IMG/VR virus record: IMGVR_UViG_3300025112_000060
Location: 1-37,528 of that record
Source: a virus
Length of the DNA: 37,528 bases
Reading direction: 5' to 3' (one strand)
Shown: piece by piece, positions 6,927 to 15,408 of the stretch
Numbering within the stretch: position 1 is the stretch's first letter
How the letters are laid out: every line of letters starts with the position of its first letter
Made by a program: the position numbers and the translations under genes
Notes under the pieces: generated by a model
Seen by the model: the letters and a program-made list of their open reading frames with translations, nothing else
Told to the model about the DNA's origin: nothing
Database searches by the model: none

Positions 6927-7586
6927 ATGAGTACTAACTTTCCCACGGTTATGAACCCGAGTGATCTGTCCACCGCGCTGGCGGGCAGTCAAATCCAGGA
7001 GACGACGGGTCTGGCGGGTTTCTCTTTCTTGAAGATGGACTTTCAGTCCGGTGAGTGGCTACTCGGTCAGGACGCCGAGATCGTCACCGACGAGTTAATC
7101 CTCGTCAACACCACCACCATCATGCACGGCTGGATTCTCTGGTCGGGTGGACGACCCAACAAGTCCTTCGTCAGCTTCACCCAGCCGCTCCCGCAGCCGA
7201 TGGAGCCAATTGGCGAGGACTATCCTTCTGAGGGCCGCTCGTTCCAGGGGGCGCTCATCGATGACGGCGAACCTCTCGCCTTTGATACCAACAGCTACGG
7301 TGGGCGCAAGGGCGTGGACGTTTTGCTGGGCAAGATCAAGGCCCACTCGGCAGAGGGGTCAAAGCACTTGTACCCCAAGGTCAAGCTGACCAGCGAAAAC
7401 TACGTCAACAAGAAGCAGGGCGGCAAGCTGACCTACAATCCGGTGTTCGAGATCGTCGCGTGGTGCGACAATGGCGGCAACGAGGAAGGCAAGGCAGCGG
7501 CACAGGTCGAGGGTCCGACCGAGACGGCGGAAGCCCCGGCGGAAGAGCCTAAGAAGCGCCAGCGGCGTAAGTCTAAAGCGGCGTAG
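6927..7586 (+). CDS. Probable single-stranded DNA-binding protein
   Basis: A 219-residue protein, not matched with certainty to a family. The ATG at 6927 has AGGAAA about eight bases upstream; an in-frame codon at 6900 lies in the terminator tail and is less likely. Alternating strands and aromatic residues (~35-150: GFSFLKMDFQSGEWLLG, MHGWILWSGG) are compatible with an OB-like fold. The tail is unusual: an acidic/Ala/Pro linker (~185-205) ends in the basic run KKRQRRKSKAA, the reverse of the acidic tail of bacterial SSB. Its position between DUF2800 and PolA is where DUF2815-type ssDNA-binding proteins occur. It is bracketed by two terminator hairpins. Function inferred from context. Confidence 0.55.
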   Translation: MSTNFPTVMNPSDLSTALAGSQIQETTGLAGFSFLKMDFQSGEWLLGQDAEIVTDELILVNTTTIMHGWILWSGGRPNKSFVSFTQPLPQPMEPIGEDYPSEGRSFQGALIDDGEPLAFDTNSYGGRKGVDVLLGKIKAHSAEGSKHLYPKVKLTSENYVNKKQGGKLTYNPVFEIVAWCDNGGNEEGKAAAQVEGPTETAEAPAEEPKKRQRRKSKAA

Positions 7587-7605
7587 TTCCCCGTTACGTC
7601 GCCTA

Positions 7606-7648
7606 GGGGCGCAGGTCTTTGTTCCTTTCAGCCTGCGCCCCGCTTTTT
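7606..7648 (+). terminator. Strong intrinsic terminator before the polymerase gene
   Basis: GGGGCGCAGG (7606-7615) pairs perfectly with CCTGCGCCCC (7632-7641) across a 16-base loop, followed by GC and five T. It lies between the ssDNA-binding candidate and the DNA polymerase start, so polymerase expression would need read-through or anti-termination. Confidence 0.7.
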
Positions 7649-7662
7649 CTCTGGAGTCCTCC

Positions 7663-9621
7663 ATGCTGTACCTAGACCTTGAAACTCGCTCCGACGTGGA
7701 CCTGATATTCCACGGGCTGCGGCGCTACGCAATTGACCCCTCGACAGAGGTCATCTGCATGGCGTATGCGCTGGACGACGATCCGGTCGAGTTCTGGTGG
7801 GCCGACGAGCCGTTCCCCCGCGAGGTCGAGGACTACTTCAACAGCGGCGATCCGGTCATGGCCCACAACGCGGGCTTTGAACAGGCCATCTTCCGTTCTG
7901 TCATATCCTTCTCCCATGCCATCACTGAGCCTCACGCCACCCAGTGGCGCTGCTCCATGGCCATTGGCCTCACCAACGGCTACGCGGGCGGGCTGGACGC
8001 CCTGGCGGCGGGTCTGGGGCTGGCCTACCGCAAGAACCCCCAAGGCGCGCGGCTCATTCGTGAGTACTGCGCGCCGGGTCACCTCAAGACGTTTAAACCC
8101 GGCGACGCGGAGATCATGCGGGACTACAACATCTCGGATGTCAAGACCATGCGCGAGGCGGTCCACTGTCTGCGCGATCTCACGCCAGCGGAGTGGGAAG
8201 AGTATCACATCAACGCCATCATCAACGACCGGGGCATACCCATTGACGTAGCGTTCTGCGAGGCCGCGCTGGGCTACACCCGCGAGGTCGCCGACGACGC
8301 CAACGAGCAGATCAGCCTCCTGACCGGTGGGCTTATGACCAAGGCGACGCAGCGCAACAGCCGGGACGCTTGGTTGTTACCCAAGCTGACGCCGCACCAG
8401 ATGGACTTGCTCACGGTCCACAAGAAGGGCATCAAGAAGATCAGCCTGGATCAGGACCACCGCCGTTACCTGTTGGAGTGCGGTGATCTCGACCACGACG
8501 CCCGCGAACTGCTGGAGTACATCGACAACGCCGGGTCTAGCGCGCTCAAGAAATTCGCCGTCGCCAGCCACCAGCATGTCAAGGGCCGCGTCCACAACAC
8601 GTTCCTGTTCAACGGCGCGGGGCGCACGGGCCGGTTCTCGGGCAAGGGGTTGCAGCCCCATAACATCAGGCGCGACGTTTATGGCAACAATGAGGCAGAG
8701 AGCCTTATCCAGGACGTAATCCAAGGGATGGAGATCGACCAGCCCGCCAACACAATGGCCCGTCTGTTGCGCGCCATGATCGCCCATGAGGACGGGCTAT
8801 ATTGGGTCGATTGGTCGAGCATCGAGGGGCGCGTTGCGCCGTGGCTCTCAGCCTCTCAGTCAGGCGAGGCCAAGCTGGAACTGTTCCGGCAAGGCCGCGA
8901 CATCTATGTGGTGACCGCCGCCAGCATGGCGCACCTACCAGAGGCCATGGTCAGCAAAGATCAACGGCAGAGCGGTAAGATCGCCGAGTTGTCGCTCCAG
9001 TTCGGCGGGTCACACAACGCCCTGATCGGCATGGCTAAGAATTATGGCATCACCTTTGAAGAAGACGAGGCCCGTGGCATCGTGGACAAGTGGCGCATGG
9101 CGAACCCCTGGGCGCCCGAGATATGGGCCGCGTATGACAACGCGATCACAGAGGCCGTCTTGAACCCTGGCACAGACCAGAAGGTCAGGCGGGTAACGTA
9201 CCACGCTGACGGCGTCAACTTTCTGTGGTGCGCGCTGCCGTCAGAGCGGCTGCTGTCGTACCCTCGCCCCAAGTTCGAGGCGTACATGACGCCGTGGGAC
9301 GAGGAGCGTATAGGTGTAACATTTCAGTCACACTTCAAACCGGCGGCGGGTGAGCCGCCCACCCGCATCCACGCGCGCGGCGCGCTGCTATTCCAGAACA
9401 CGGTACAGGCTGTCGCCGCCGATTGTCTACGCGAGGCCATCGTGCGGGCGCATGACGAGGAGTTGGAGATCGTCGGTCACGTCCACGACGAGATTATCGG
9501 GCTAGGCGACCGCGCGGCGGGCGAGCGTCTAAACGAGATTATGCTAGAGGAGCCGTGGTGGGCTGATGGTCTGCCACTCGCCACTGGTGGAGTGTCCCAT
9601 GGAAAGAGGTATGGAAAATGA
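7663..9621 (+). CDS. polA: Family A DNA polymerase with 3'-5' exonuclease domain
   Basis: A 652-residue replicative polymerase. The ATG at 7663 is chosen for its GGAG site (~7653) after the terminator, and because it begins directly with the exonuclease motif LDLETRS. The DEDD exonuclease motifs are Asp/Glu at 4-6, AHNAGFE (~66-72) and YNISDV (~150). Polymerase motif A is DWSSIEGR (Asp383), motif B RQSGKIAELSLQFGG (Lys439) and motif C HVHDE (Asp609). In the O-helix the residue equivalent to E. coli Phe762 is Leu443 and that of Tyr766 is Phe447. There is no 5' nuclease domain, as usual in phages. The stop overlaps the next gene (ATGA). Confidence 0.95.
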   Translation: MLYLDLETRSDVDLIFHGLRRYAIDPSTEVICMAYALDDDPVEFWWADEPFPREVEDYFNSGDPVMAHNAGFEQAIFRSVISFSHAITEPHATQWRCSMAIGLTNGYAGGLDALAAGLGLAYRKNPQGARLIREYCAPGHLKTFKPGDAEIMRDYNISDVKTMREAVHCLRDLTPAEWEEYHINAIINDRGIPIDVAFCEAALGYTREVADDANEQISLLTGGLMTKATQRNSRDAWLLPKLTPHQMDLLTVHKKGIKKISLDQDHRRYLLECGDLDHDARELLEYIDNAGSSALKKFAVASHQHVKGRVHNTFLFNGAGRTGRFSGKGLQPHNIRRDVYGNNEAESLIQDVIQGMEIDQPANTMARLLRAMIAHEDGLYWVDWSSIEGRVAPWLSASQSGEAKLELFRQGRDIYVVTAASMAHLPEAMVSKDQRQSGKIAELSLQFGGSHNALIGMAKNYGITFEEDEARGIVDKWRMANPWAPEIWAAYDNAITEAVLNPGTDQKVRRVTYHADGVNFLWCALPSERLLSYPRPKFEAYMTPWDEERIGVTFQSHFKPAAGEPPTRIHARGALLFQNTVQAVAADCLREAIVRAHDEELEIVGHVHDEIIGLGDRAAGERLNEIMLEEPWWADGLPLATGGVSHGKRYGK

Positions 9622-9908
9622 CCAAGACTGAAAAGAATCTTCAAGACTACATCATACGCAACGTCAACCTACGCGGTGGCGTCAGCCGCAAGGTCGAGGC
9701 GGTCGGCCACACGGGCTTCCCTGACCTGTTCCTGGCGCACAAGGGTCGCCTAGTGCTGGTCGAGGTGAAGTCACCGACCGGCAAGGGTCGGCTCGCGGCC
9801 AAGCAAGAGATGGAGATCAAGCGGCTGACCGCCGTGGGCGTTGATGTCCGGGTCATCGACAGCTACGAGGGGGCAGACAATGTCATCGACTATCTCGCGG
9901 ATGTCTAG
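9618..9908 (+). CDS. VRR-NUC domain nuclease
   Basis: A 96-residue stand-alone VRR-NUC protein (PF08774). The PD-(D/E)XK core is visible as TGFPDLFLA (Asp36), LVEVKSPTGKGRL (Glu49, Lys51) and a following Gln63. The domain cuts structured or branched DNA in characterised members. It overlaps the polymerase stop by four bases and the helicase start by eight, so it is tightly coupled to both. It probably acts at replication or recombination junctions. Confidence 0.9.
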   Translation: MTKTEKNLQDYIIRNVNLRGGVSRKVEAVGHTGFPDLFLAHKGRLVLVEVKSPTGKGRLAAKQEMEIKRLTAVGVDVRVIDSYEGADNVIDYLADV

Positions 9909-11169
9909 ACAACTCACCACAGAGCAGAACGCAGCCATCGACCGCCTGTTCGACTACGATCACACCATCCTCGTCGCGGGCACGGGCGTCGGCAAGACGG
10001 TCATTGCGCTGACCGCGATCTGGGACTTGATCCAGGCCGATACTCTTCACAAGGTCATCGTCGCCGCACCAGCGAAGGTCATCGAGAAGATGATTTGGCT
10101 CGACGAGATGGCGAAGTGGGAACACCTTCGGGGTATGCGCGCCATCCAGCTAGAGGGCGACAGCGCCCAGCGGATCAAGACCCTGCTGTCGAGCGAGGCC
10201 GAGATCATACTGGTGAGTTTAAACAACCTGGATTGGTTGCTGCACCAGGACCACGACTGCGACGGTATCGTGGTCGATGAGTTGTCGAAGGCGGCGGGCA
10301 AGTGGACGAGAGGTCTCAAGTCCAAGAAGCTCGGCGGTGGTCTGATATGGCGCTGTGGCATGACAGCGACGCCGGTCTCACAAAATTTTGAGAAATTGTA
10401 CGCCATGGCGCGCATCATCGACGGCGGGCGGGCGCTCGGCACCAACCTGCGGAAGTTCTTGGAGGAACACTTTTATCCTGACTACCAGGGCTACAACTGG
10501 ACCCTCAAGGGCTTCGCTGACGCCCAGATCACGCACAAGGTGCGCTCTCTCGTCCATCTAGTGACCGATGACAAGGTCACGGTGCTGCCAACGCTGCGAC
10601 AGGAGACCGTGGAGTTCGATATGCCGCCCGAATCGCGGGCGTTCTACGACGACATGAAGAAGAACATGGTGGTCGAGGGGCGCGAGGCGGCAAACCAAGC
10701 GGTCAAGTCGGGCGTCTTGCGCCAGATCGCATCAGGCTTCTACTACGCCGACGATGGCGGCACACCTGTGTCGCTGGACAACGCCCGGATCATCGAGGTT
10801 GGTCGCTGGGTACACAACCTCGACGGTGATCCGGGGTTGGTCTTCTACGAGTTTGTCGAGCAGGGCCATGCCCTACGCAAGGTGTTTGGTAGCAAGGCAC
10901 CTCACATTGTGTTCGCCCAGGTGCAAGCCATGTCCCACGGGGTCGATGGCCTACAGCATGAGTTCGCGGACGTTCTCTTTATACAGCCGGTCTGGAGCCG
11001 TGACACCAACGAACAGGCGATTGGCCGGGTATGGCGGCAGGGGCAAGAGAAGCCCGTGGCCGTCACGACGCTGGTGTGCCGTGGCACACTGGACGAGTTA
11101 GTCATGCAGCGCGTGGAAGATCGTGGCCGCTGGATGGAATTATTCACAGCACACTTGAAGGGAGAATAG
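9901..11169 (+). CDS. SNF2-type superfamily 2 helicase
   Basis: A 422-residue ATPase. The start at 9901 (MSRQLTTEQN) overlaps the VRR-NUC gene by eight bases. Motifs: Q-like TTEQ (6-9), Walker A AGTGVGKT (26-33), motif II DELS (126-129), motif III GMTATP (153-158), and a C-terminal RecA-like domain ending with motif VI QAIGRVWRQGQ. The last is typical of SNF2/DEAD phage helicases placed after VRR-NUC in DUF2800-type replication modules. Likely role: remodelling replication or recombination intermediates together with the nuclease. Confidence 0.9.
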   Translation: MSRQLTTEQNAAIDRLFDYDHTILVAGTGVGKTVIALTAIWDLIQADTLHKVIVAAPAKVIEKMIWLDEMAKWEHLRGMRAIQLEGDSAQRIKTLLSSEAEIILVSLNNLDWLLHQDHDCDGIVVDELSKAAGKWTRGLKSKKLGGGLIWRCGMTATPVSQNFEKLYAMARIIDGGRALGTNLRKFLEEHFYPDYQGYNWTLKGFADAQITHKVRSLVHLVTDDKVTVLPTLRQETVEFDMPPESRAFYDDMKKNMVVEGREAANQAVKSGVLRQIASGFYYADDGGTPVSLDNARIIEVGRWVHNLDGDPGLVFYEFVEQGHALRKVFGSKAPHIVFAQVQAMSHGVDGLQHEFADVLFIQPVWSRDTNEQAIGRVWRQGQEKPVAVTTLVCRGTLDELVMQRVEDRGRWMELFTAHLKGE

Positions 11170-11171
11170 TT

Positions 11172-12095
11172 ATGGTTATGCTCAAGAGAAGTTTTACGAT
11201 TGGTCAGCAGATTGTGGAACGGGCCCGCACGGGTCTCAGGGGTTACGGTGAGTTCGTACTCGCGCCCGCCGATTGCCAGTACATTCTGGATCACTGCGAC
11301 TTCACCCAGCCGGTCAAAAACCCCGGCGACCAGCAAACCAACAGAAAGCTGAAGAAGGCTCGCGTCGCCGCCTATGTCACAAGCATGACCGACCGGGGTG
11401 TCATCGACACGGGCGACACGTTGAAATTTGACACCAACGGTAACCTGTTCGACGGTCGTCACCGCATGACCGCCGCCATAGAGGCGGGTGTCTCGCTCCT
11501 CACCCTTGTGGCGTTCGGTCGCTCGACCGAGGCGTTCGCCGTGACCGACAGCGCAACCGGGGCTAGGAAGAAGGCCGAATTGTTTGAGATGGCGGGCATC
11601 CAACGCGGCCCGCTCTTGAACGGTGTGACGAGCATCCTGATGAACTGGCGCGACGATCACTTCATCCAGAAGGGTCACGCGCACACGGGCGAGGTGTTGC
11701 TCAACTTCTACTTGGACACGATTGACGACGATCTGATGCAAGAGTGCGCAGCGCTCTGCGACCGGGCCTACAGGCGGGGGAAAACCCCACTCGTCTATCT
11801 CTGCGCCTTGCTCTATACCCTACGCACGAAGGGTGACGAGGCGTGGGCGCTTGAGTTCATGCGCTGCATAATCGAAGCTGATTGGGAAGGCAAGAACGCG
11901 GCCCTGGGTGTGTTCTTCAAATACTACGCAGTGGCGTCCGCCAATCCCGCGATCTCCCTGCGCGCGCCGTACAAGATGGCGCTACTGATCCACACCTGGA
12001 ACAAGTTTCACGCGCGCCGCAAAGGTAAAACTGAGGAACTCACGGCGGTCGCTTACGACGTTAAACCCGACCTGACCGTGGAGAGGGTGAAGTGA
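11172..12095 (+). CDS. ParB/Srx-like domain protein
   Basis: A 307-residue protein. The ATG at 11172 has a GGGAG site (~11160); another ATG lies two codons later. Residues ~60-110 contain the ParB/sulfiredoxin-fold signature: a strand, then DTNGNLFDGRHRMTAAIEAG (Asp94-Gly-Arg-His-Arg98), as in ParB-like nuclease domains that bind a nucleotide at the GRHR motif. The rest is mainly helical (~125-290) and unrecognised, with RARTGLRGYGEFVLAP before the domain. Members of this group occur in phage replication modules with unknown roles. It could bind DNA sites, or be an NTP-using modifying enzyme. Confidence 0.65.
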   Translation: MVMLKRSFTIGQQIVERARTGLRGYGEFVLAPADCQYILDHCDFTQPVKNPGDQQTNRKLKKARVAAYVTSMTDRGVIDTGDTLKFDTNGNLFDGRHRMTAAIEAGVSLLTLVAFGRSTEAFAVTDSATGARKKAELFEMAGIQRGPLLNGVTSILMNWRDDHFIQKGHAHTGEVLLNFYLDTIDDDLMQECAALCDRAYRRGKTPLVYLCALLYTLRTKGDEAWALEFMRCIIEADWEGKNAALGVFFKYYAVASANPAISLRAPYKMALLIHTWNKFHARRKGKTEELTAVAYDVKPDLTVERVK

Positions 12096-14428
12096 TGCAA
12101 GCTAACGAGTTTCTCGACACGATCTTCGACACCCTGGCCGACGATGAGTATGTCTGCGTGTCCCGTGCCATGGAGAAGAAGGACGGCACCGGCTTCTGGT
12201 TCAAGTCGTTTAAACTCGACGCGCGCCAGTGGCGCAAGTGGAAGCCAGAGGAACAAGCCCAGGCGTGGTACTTCTGCGTCTCGACCGTCGATGGCGCGCT
12301 CAACGACAAGGGCACCATGATCGCCAGGGGGCGCGCCAACCTCAAGCACTACTACTGCATCGTCCTCGATGACATAGGCACCAAGGTCACGCCGCCGCCG
12401 GTCGAGCCATCGTGGAAGGTCACCACCTCTATGGTGGACGGCCAACCCAGCCAGCAATGGGGTTATTGCCTCGACCCTGGCGACGATTGGGGGCTGTACG
12501 AGGCCGTTGTCGAGTGGTGCGCCGCCCAGGGTTGGTCCGACGCGGGCGCGGGCGGCTCTTACCGGCTCATGCGTGTGCCGGGGTCGGCCAACCTCAAGCC
12601 GGGGCGTCAAGAGTATCGCACCAACGTCACCGAGAGCGAGTGGTCGGTGTGGTCACTCGCCGAGTTCATGGAGGACATGGGTTGCGATGTGGATGCGCTC
12701 GATGTCAGGGATGTCACCGTCGCCGCCAGGACCGGCGGCGCGGTGGCGATGGATGGTATCGACCCGCTGCTCGATTGGCTGACTGATAACGGCCATGTGG
12801 TGCGCGACGACGGGTCCGATTGGGTCACTGTGGTCTGCCCATGGGCTGGCACCCACACGACCGGCGAGAACACGGCTGGCTACTCGCCGCTGGGGCGTGG
12901 GTCGGGCGTCTACGTCCAGACCAGAGCGTTTAAATGCCTCCACGAACACTGTGTCGAGCGCAAGCTGACCAAGTTCCGCGAGTGGGCTGGCAAGCTGGGC
13001 GCGCCGAGTGTGTCGGGCTACGACCCGTTGCCCTGGCTGCAAGACAAGTACGTCTACGTTGAGAAGGGTATGCTCTTCGTGGACCTACACCAGCGCACTA
13101 TCGGCGGCACCTGGGAGTGGACCGTGGCCGAGTGGCAGAACAAGTACAGCGAGTTCGTATCTGTGCCGGGGTCCGCCAACCCGGTCTCGATGAAGGCGGC
13201 GTTCTTGCGGTCTGACAAGTCGAAGCGCGCGGTCGATCTCTGTTACCAGCCCGTGGCGCGCGGCCTGGACACCGGGCTGGTCACCAACAACGAGCAGTGC
13301 AACGTGAACATGTACGTCCCACCCAATCACAAGGAGACCGACGACACACCTCATGTCTTCCTCGATCATGTCGAGTTCCTTCTACCGAACCCGTGGCACC
13401 GTGAAATTTTCTTGAATTGGCTGGCACAGAAAATCCAGCAGCCCGCGTCGCGCTCTTACGCGGTCGTCATGGTCGCCGATGGTAAGCAGGGCACGGGCCG
13501 GTCGTGGCTCAAGGACATGCTGATCGAGGTGCTGCAAAGCGGTGTCAACTCGGCGACCATGCCGCAACTATATGGCAGCGGCACGTCGTCACAGGAGAAC
13601 TTCACGAAATGGAAATCCGAGTGCCAATATCTGGTCGTCGAGGAGAGCCATGACCAGGGCATGTCGCGCGATGACTACTTTTATGGCTACGAGACGTTTA
13701 AACGCAACTGCGACACCAAGCCGACCAAGAACGAGGATATCAATATCAAATATGGAAGGATCAGCAAGGAGACCTTGTACTACAACGTGCTGGTGTTCTC
13801 CAACCACACCGACGCCATGGTCATCCCATCCGAGGATCGGCGCATCACGGTGCTGGAGAACCCAACCGAAATTAAAGATTATGACTACTACACCCGCCTG
13901 ATGGGCGCGCTGAACACACAGGAGCCACGCCGTGTGTTCTGGTGGCTCATGCGGCGCAAGCTGGAGAGCAATTTTGGTGAATGGGGCGATGCGTTGAATT
14001 CGCCAGAGCAGTACAACCACATCACGCCGCCCAAGACGCCAGCGCGCCAGCGCATGATCGAGGACACCCGCGCACCGGCCGAGAGTTTAGCCGAGTGGAT
14101 ACAAGAGAATCATGCGCCCGATCTTGTGACCCGCGCCACGCTCAAAGCTGCGATTGGTGCGGCGGCGCGTGACCTGGACGACGACAAGAACATGCGCGAG
14201 CCGGGACGATTGACCAAAGTGTTGTGGCGAAAACTTCGCGGCCTGAGGCCCGATGATGCAAAAAACGGTGCCAGATATGTGATTGAAGGCAAGCAGAGTG
14301 AGGTCCGCGCCATCCGCAATCAATTGAAATGGGAAGCCCAAGACAGGGGCCGCGACACCGAAATTATCAAAGCGGAATTGGCGCGGACGGGTTTGCCGCC
14401 GAATGTCGTGAAAATTAGAGCGGGCTAG
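12095..14428 (+). CDS. Primase-helicase (AEP-like N-terminus, DUF5906-type helicase)
   Basis: A 777-residue protein. The ATG at 12095 overlaps the upstream stop (TGATG); the GTG just before is less likely. The N-terminal ~200 residues (HYYCIVLDDIGTK with Asp92/Asp93, then GGSYRLMRVPGSANLKPG) look like an archaeo-eukaryotic-type primase of the RepB/D5 group. Residues ~235-290 hold a Cys/His cluster (VVCPWAGTHT, FKCLHEHC) suggesting a zinc finger. The C-terminal half is a superfamily 3/DUF5906 helicase: Walker A GKQGTGRS (463-470), motif B LVVEES, and a sensor-like VFSNHTDAM. The Walker A lysine is replaced by Arg469. Likely the replicative primase and helicase. Confidence 0.85.
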   Translation: MQANEFLDTIFDTLADDEYVCVSRAMEKKDGTGFWFKSFKLDARQWRKWKPEEQAQAWYFCVSTVDGALNDKGTMIARGRANLKHYYCIVLDDIGTKVTPPPVEPSWKVTTSMVDGQPSQQWGYCLDPGDDWGLYEAVVEWCAAQGWSDAGAGGSYRLMRVPGSANLKPGRQEYRTNVTESEWSVWSLAEFMEDMGCDVDALDVRDVTVAARTGGAVAMDGIDPLLDWLTDNGHVVRDDGSDWVTVVCPWAGTHTTGENTAGYSPLGRGSGVYVQTRAFKCLHEHCVERKLTKFREWAGKLGAPSVSGYDPLPWLQDKYVYVEKGMLFVDLHQRTIGGTWEWTVAEWQNKYSEFVSVPGSANPVSMKAAFLRSDKSKRAVDLCYQPVARGLDTGLVTNNEQCNVNMYVPPNHKETDDTPHVFLDHVEFLLPNPWHREIFLNWLAQKIQQPASRSYAVVMVADGKQGTGRSWLKDMLIEVLQSGVNSATMPQLYGSGTSSQENFTKWKSECQYLVVEESHDQGMSRDDYFYGYETFKRNCDTKPTKNEDINIKYGRISKETLYYNVLVFSNHTDAMVIPSEDRRITVLENPTEIKDYDYYTRLMGALNTQEPRRVFWWLMRRKLESNFGEWGDALNSPEQYNHITPPKTPARQRMIEDTRAPAESLAEWIQENHAPDLVTRATLKAAIGAAARDLDDDKNMREPGRLTKVLWRKLRGLRPDDAKNGARYVIEGKQSEVRAIRNQLKWEAQDRGRDTEIIKAELARTGLPPNVVKIRAG

Positions 14429-14618
14429 AGGGAAATTAGAGGGAATTGAAAATGGTTTGCTCTATCTGTGGCCCGCAGCTTTCTGCCGTTTCCGTATACC
14501 ATAGAGTAGATAGAGGATAATCTGATATAAAACTTATATTATAAATGGTAATGGGGCGCCCCTGGATATAGGGGGTCTATAGGAGAATGCTCTTTTCTCT
14601 CTTTTCCTCTGGACCTAA
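14429..14618. other. Noncoding spacer between convergent operons, AT-rich with dyads
   Basis: It begins with a near tandem repeat (agagggaaatt/agagggaatt). A 22-codon frame at 14452-14520 (MVCSICGPQL...) has an AGGGA site but no other support. An AT-rich patch at 14511-14546 contains the perfect dyad ATATAA-AAC-TTATAT (14525-14539), and GGGGCGCCCC follows at 14553-14562. Nothing here is clearly a gene; a replication origin or regulatory RNA is possible. Confidence 0.4.
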
Positions 14619-14646
14619 AAAGCCCGCCGGTCACCCGGCGGGCTTT
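14619..14646 (-). terminator. Bidirectional intrinsic terminator between convergent operons
   Basis: AAAGCCCGCCGG (14619-14630) and CCGGCGGGCTTT (14635-14646) form a perfect 12-bp stem with a four-base loop. Read on the reverse strand the stem is followed by a T run, so it best terminates the reverse cassette, but its symmetry should also stop the replication operon. Confidence 0.85.
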
Positions 14647-14667
14647 CGCTTGGCGCCAAGACCGAAA

Positions 14668-14841
14668 TTATTTCTTGACTGCCGGAAGTATTTCGAGCAG
14701 GTCACCGGTGACTTTGGGGACAGGCGTCTTGCCTTTCTCGTACCTGATGATCTGCCGCGTTGACATGCCGAAACGGTTAGCGAGTTGCGCTTGCGTCATG
14801 TTGAGACCCTGGCGCAATGCTTTGAATTTGTCTGGTGTCAC
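14668..14841 (-). CDS. XRE-family helix-turn-helix regulator
   Basis: A 57-residue protein. The GTG at 14841 is chosen because it has a strong GGAGG site eight bases upstream and overlaps the previous stop (GTGA). The core MTQAQLANRFGMSTRQIIRYEKG (~15-37) is a textbook XRE/Cro-type helix-turn-helix, and a short tail (PVPKVTGDLLEILPAVKK) follows. It is the last gene of the reverse cassette and may control that cassette or the divergent control region at 17.7-17.85 kb, which has dyad operators. It is not paired with an opposing repressor gene, so a lysogeny switch is unlikely. Confidence 0.8.
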   Translation of the reverse strand: MTPDKFKALRQGLNMTQAQLANRFGMSTRQIIRYEKGKTPVPKVTGDLLEILPAVKK

Positions 14842-15056
14842 GGTTTGGCCTCCGTTGTCGGTATCGAAATATCGCGCCCATCGTAGCGATAGTTGACCGG
14901 GTCTGTGGTCTGCACAACGTGCCAACCGGTGGGCAGTGTCCAGCGCATGAACCTATCGGCGGCGCTTGCCTCGGCCTCGGCGAGGGTAGCGAACCGCTGG
15001 GCATTACCAGCATTTTCGCCATGGGAGAATTTGAAAATAGGAGCGTAGGAAGTCAT
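14838..15056 (-). CDS. Hypothetical small phage protein
   Basis: A 72-residue protein that I cannot assign. The central part (RFATLAEAEASAADRFMRWTLPTGWHVVQTTDPVNYRYDG) resembles the small phage proteins with an alpha helix followed by beta strands that carry a W..P.G..V..T..PVNY pattern. The ATG at 15056 has a ribosome site in the shared leader CTTGAAAGGAA. It overlaps the XRE gene by four bases, so the pair is probably translated together. Confidence 0.6.
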   Translation of the reverse strand: MTSYAPIFKFSHGENAGNAQRFATLAEAEASAADRFMRWTLPTGWHVVQTTDPVNYRYDGRDISIPTTEAKP

Positions 15057-15068
15057 GGTCTATTCCTT

Positions 15069-15404
15069 TCAAGTTTGTTGTGCGCGGGGACAATAGGCGA
15101 GCTTGGAGAGAATGGCGCGCCCGGTGTGCGGAGCGAGGTACGCCACATCACGCGCGCGCGGGCATTCTTTGACCAGACGACGCGCGGTCACCGGATAGTC
15201 GCCCGGATGTGATTTAATCCAACTAGCGGGCGTCACGGTCATGCCGGTGAAGGGGAATTCGCAGGGGTAGTGTGTTCGACGTCCCGTGCCTTCCGCTAGT
15301 TCTGACACCATGACCGCGCCGCCGTTGCGGGCGATTGTTTCCAACACCCTTTGTTGCGGCGCTGTCACGTTGAGCGGCTTGCGATTTAATATGATAGTTT
15401 TCAT
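15069..15404 (-). CDS. Hypothetical protein, possible winged helix
   Basis: A 111-residue basic protein. Residues ~14-40 (TAPQQRVLETIARNGGAVMVSELAEGTGRRTHYP) look like the first helices of a winged-helix domain, and a later part has a conserved-looking VTARRLVKECPRARDVAYLAPHTGRAILS. No family is recognised. The ATG at 15404 follows a GAAAGG site. It lies twelve bases before the next reverse gene, within one operon. Confidence 0.55.
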   Translation of the reverse strand: MKTIILNRKPLNVTAPQQRVLETIARNGGAVMVSELAEGTGRRTHYPCEFPFTGMTVTPASWIKSHPGDYPVTARRLVKECPRARDVAYLAPHTGRAILSKLAYCPRAQQT

Positions 15405-15408
15405 GGGT

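Noticed and set aside
10902-11741. 279-codon reverse frame opposite the helicase end and ParB-like gene
   Set aside because: It arises from GC-rich third positions of the forward genes; the forward frames have clear motifs and overlapping starts.
11172-12095. Plasmid partition protein (ParB) with parS-like sites
   Set aside because: Only the GRHR region is shared with ParB, no ParA gene is present and nothing indicates plasmid-like maintenance.
14452-14520. 22-codon frame MVCSICGPQL...
   Set aside because: It has a ribosome-like AGGGA, but is too short and lacks conservation evidence; kept only as a note on the spacer.
14668-14841. Lysogeny repressor
   Set aside because: No integrase, attachment site or opposing Cro-like gene was found, so it is treated as a local regulator.
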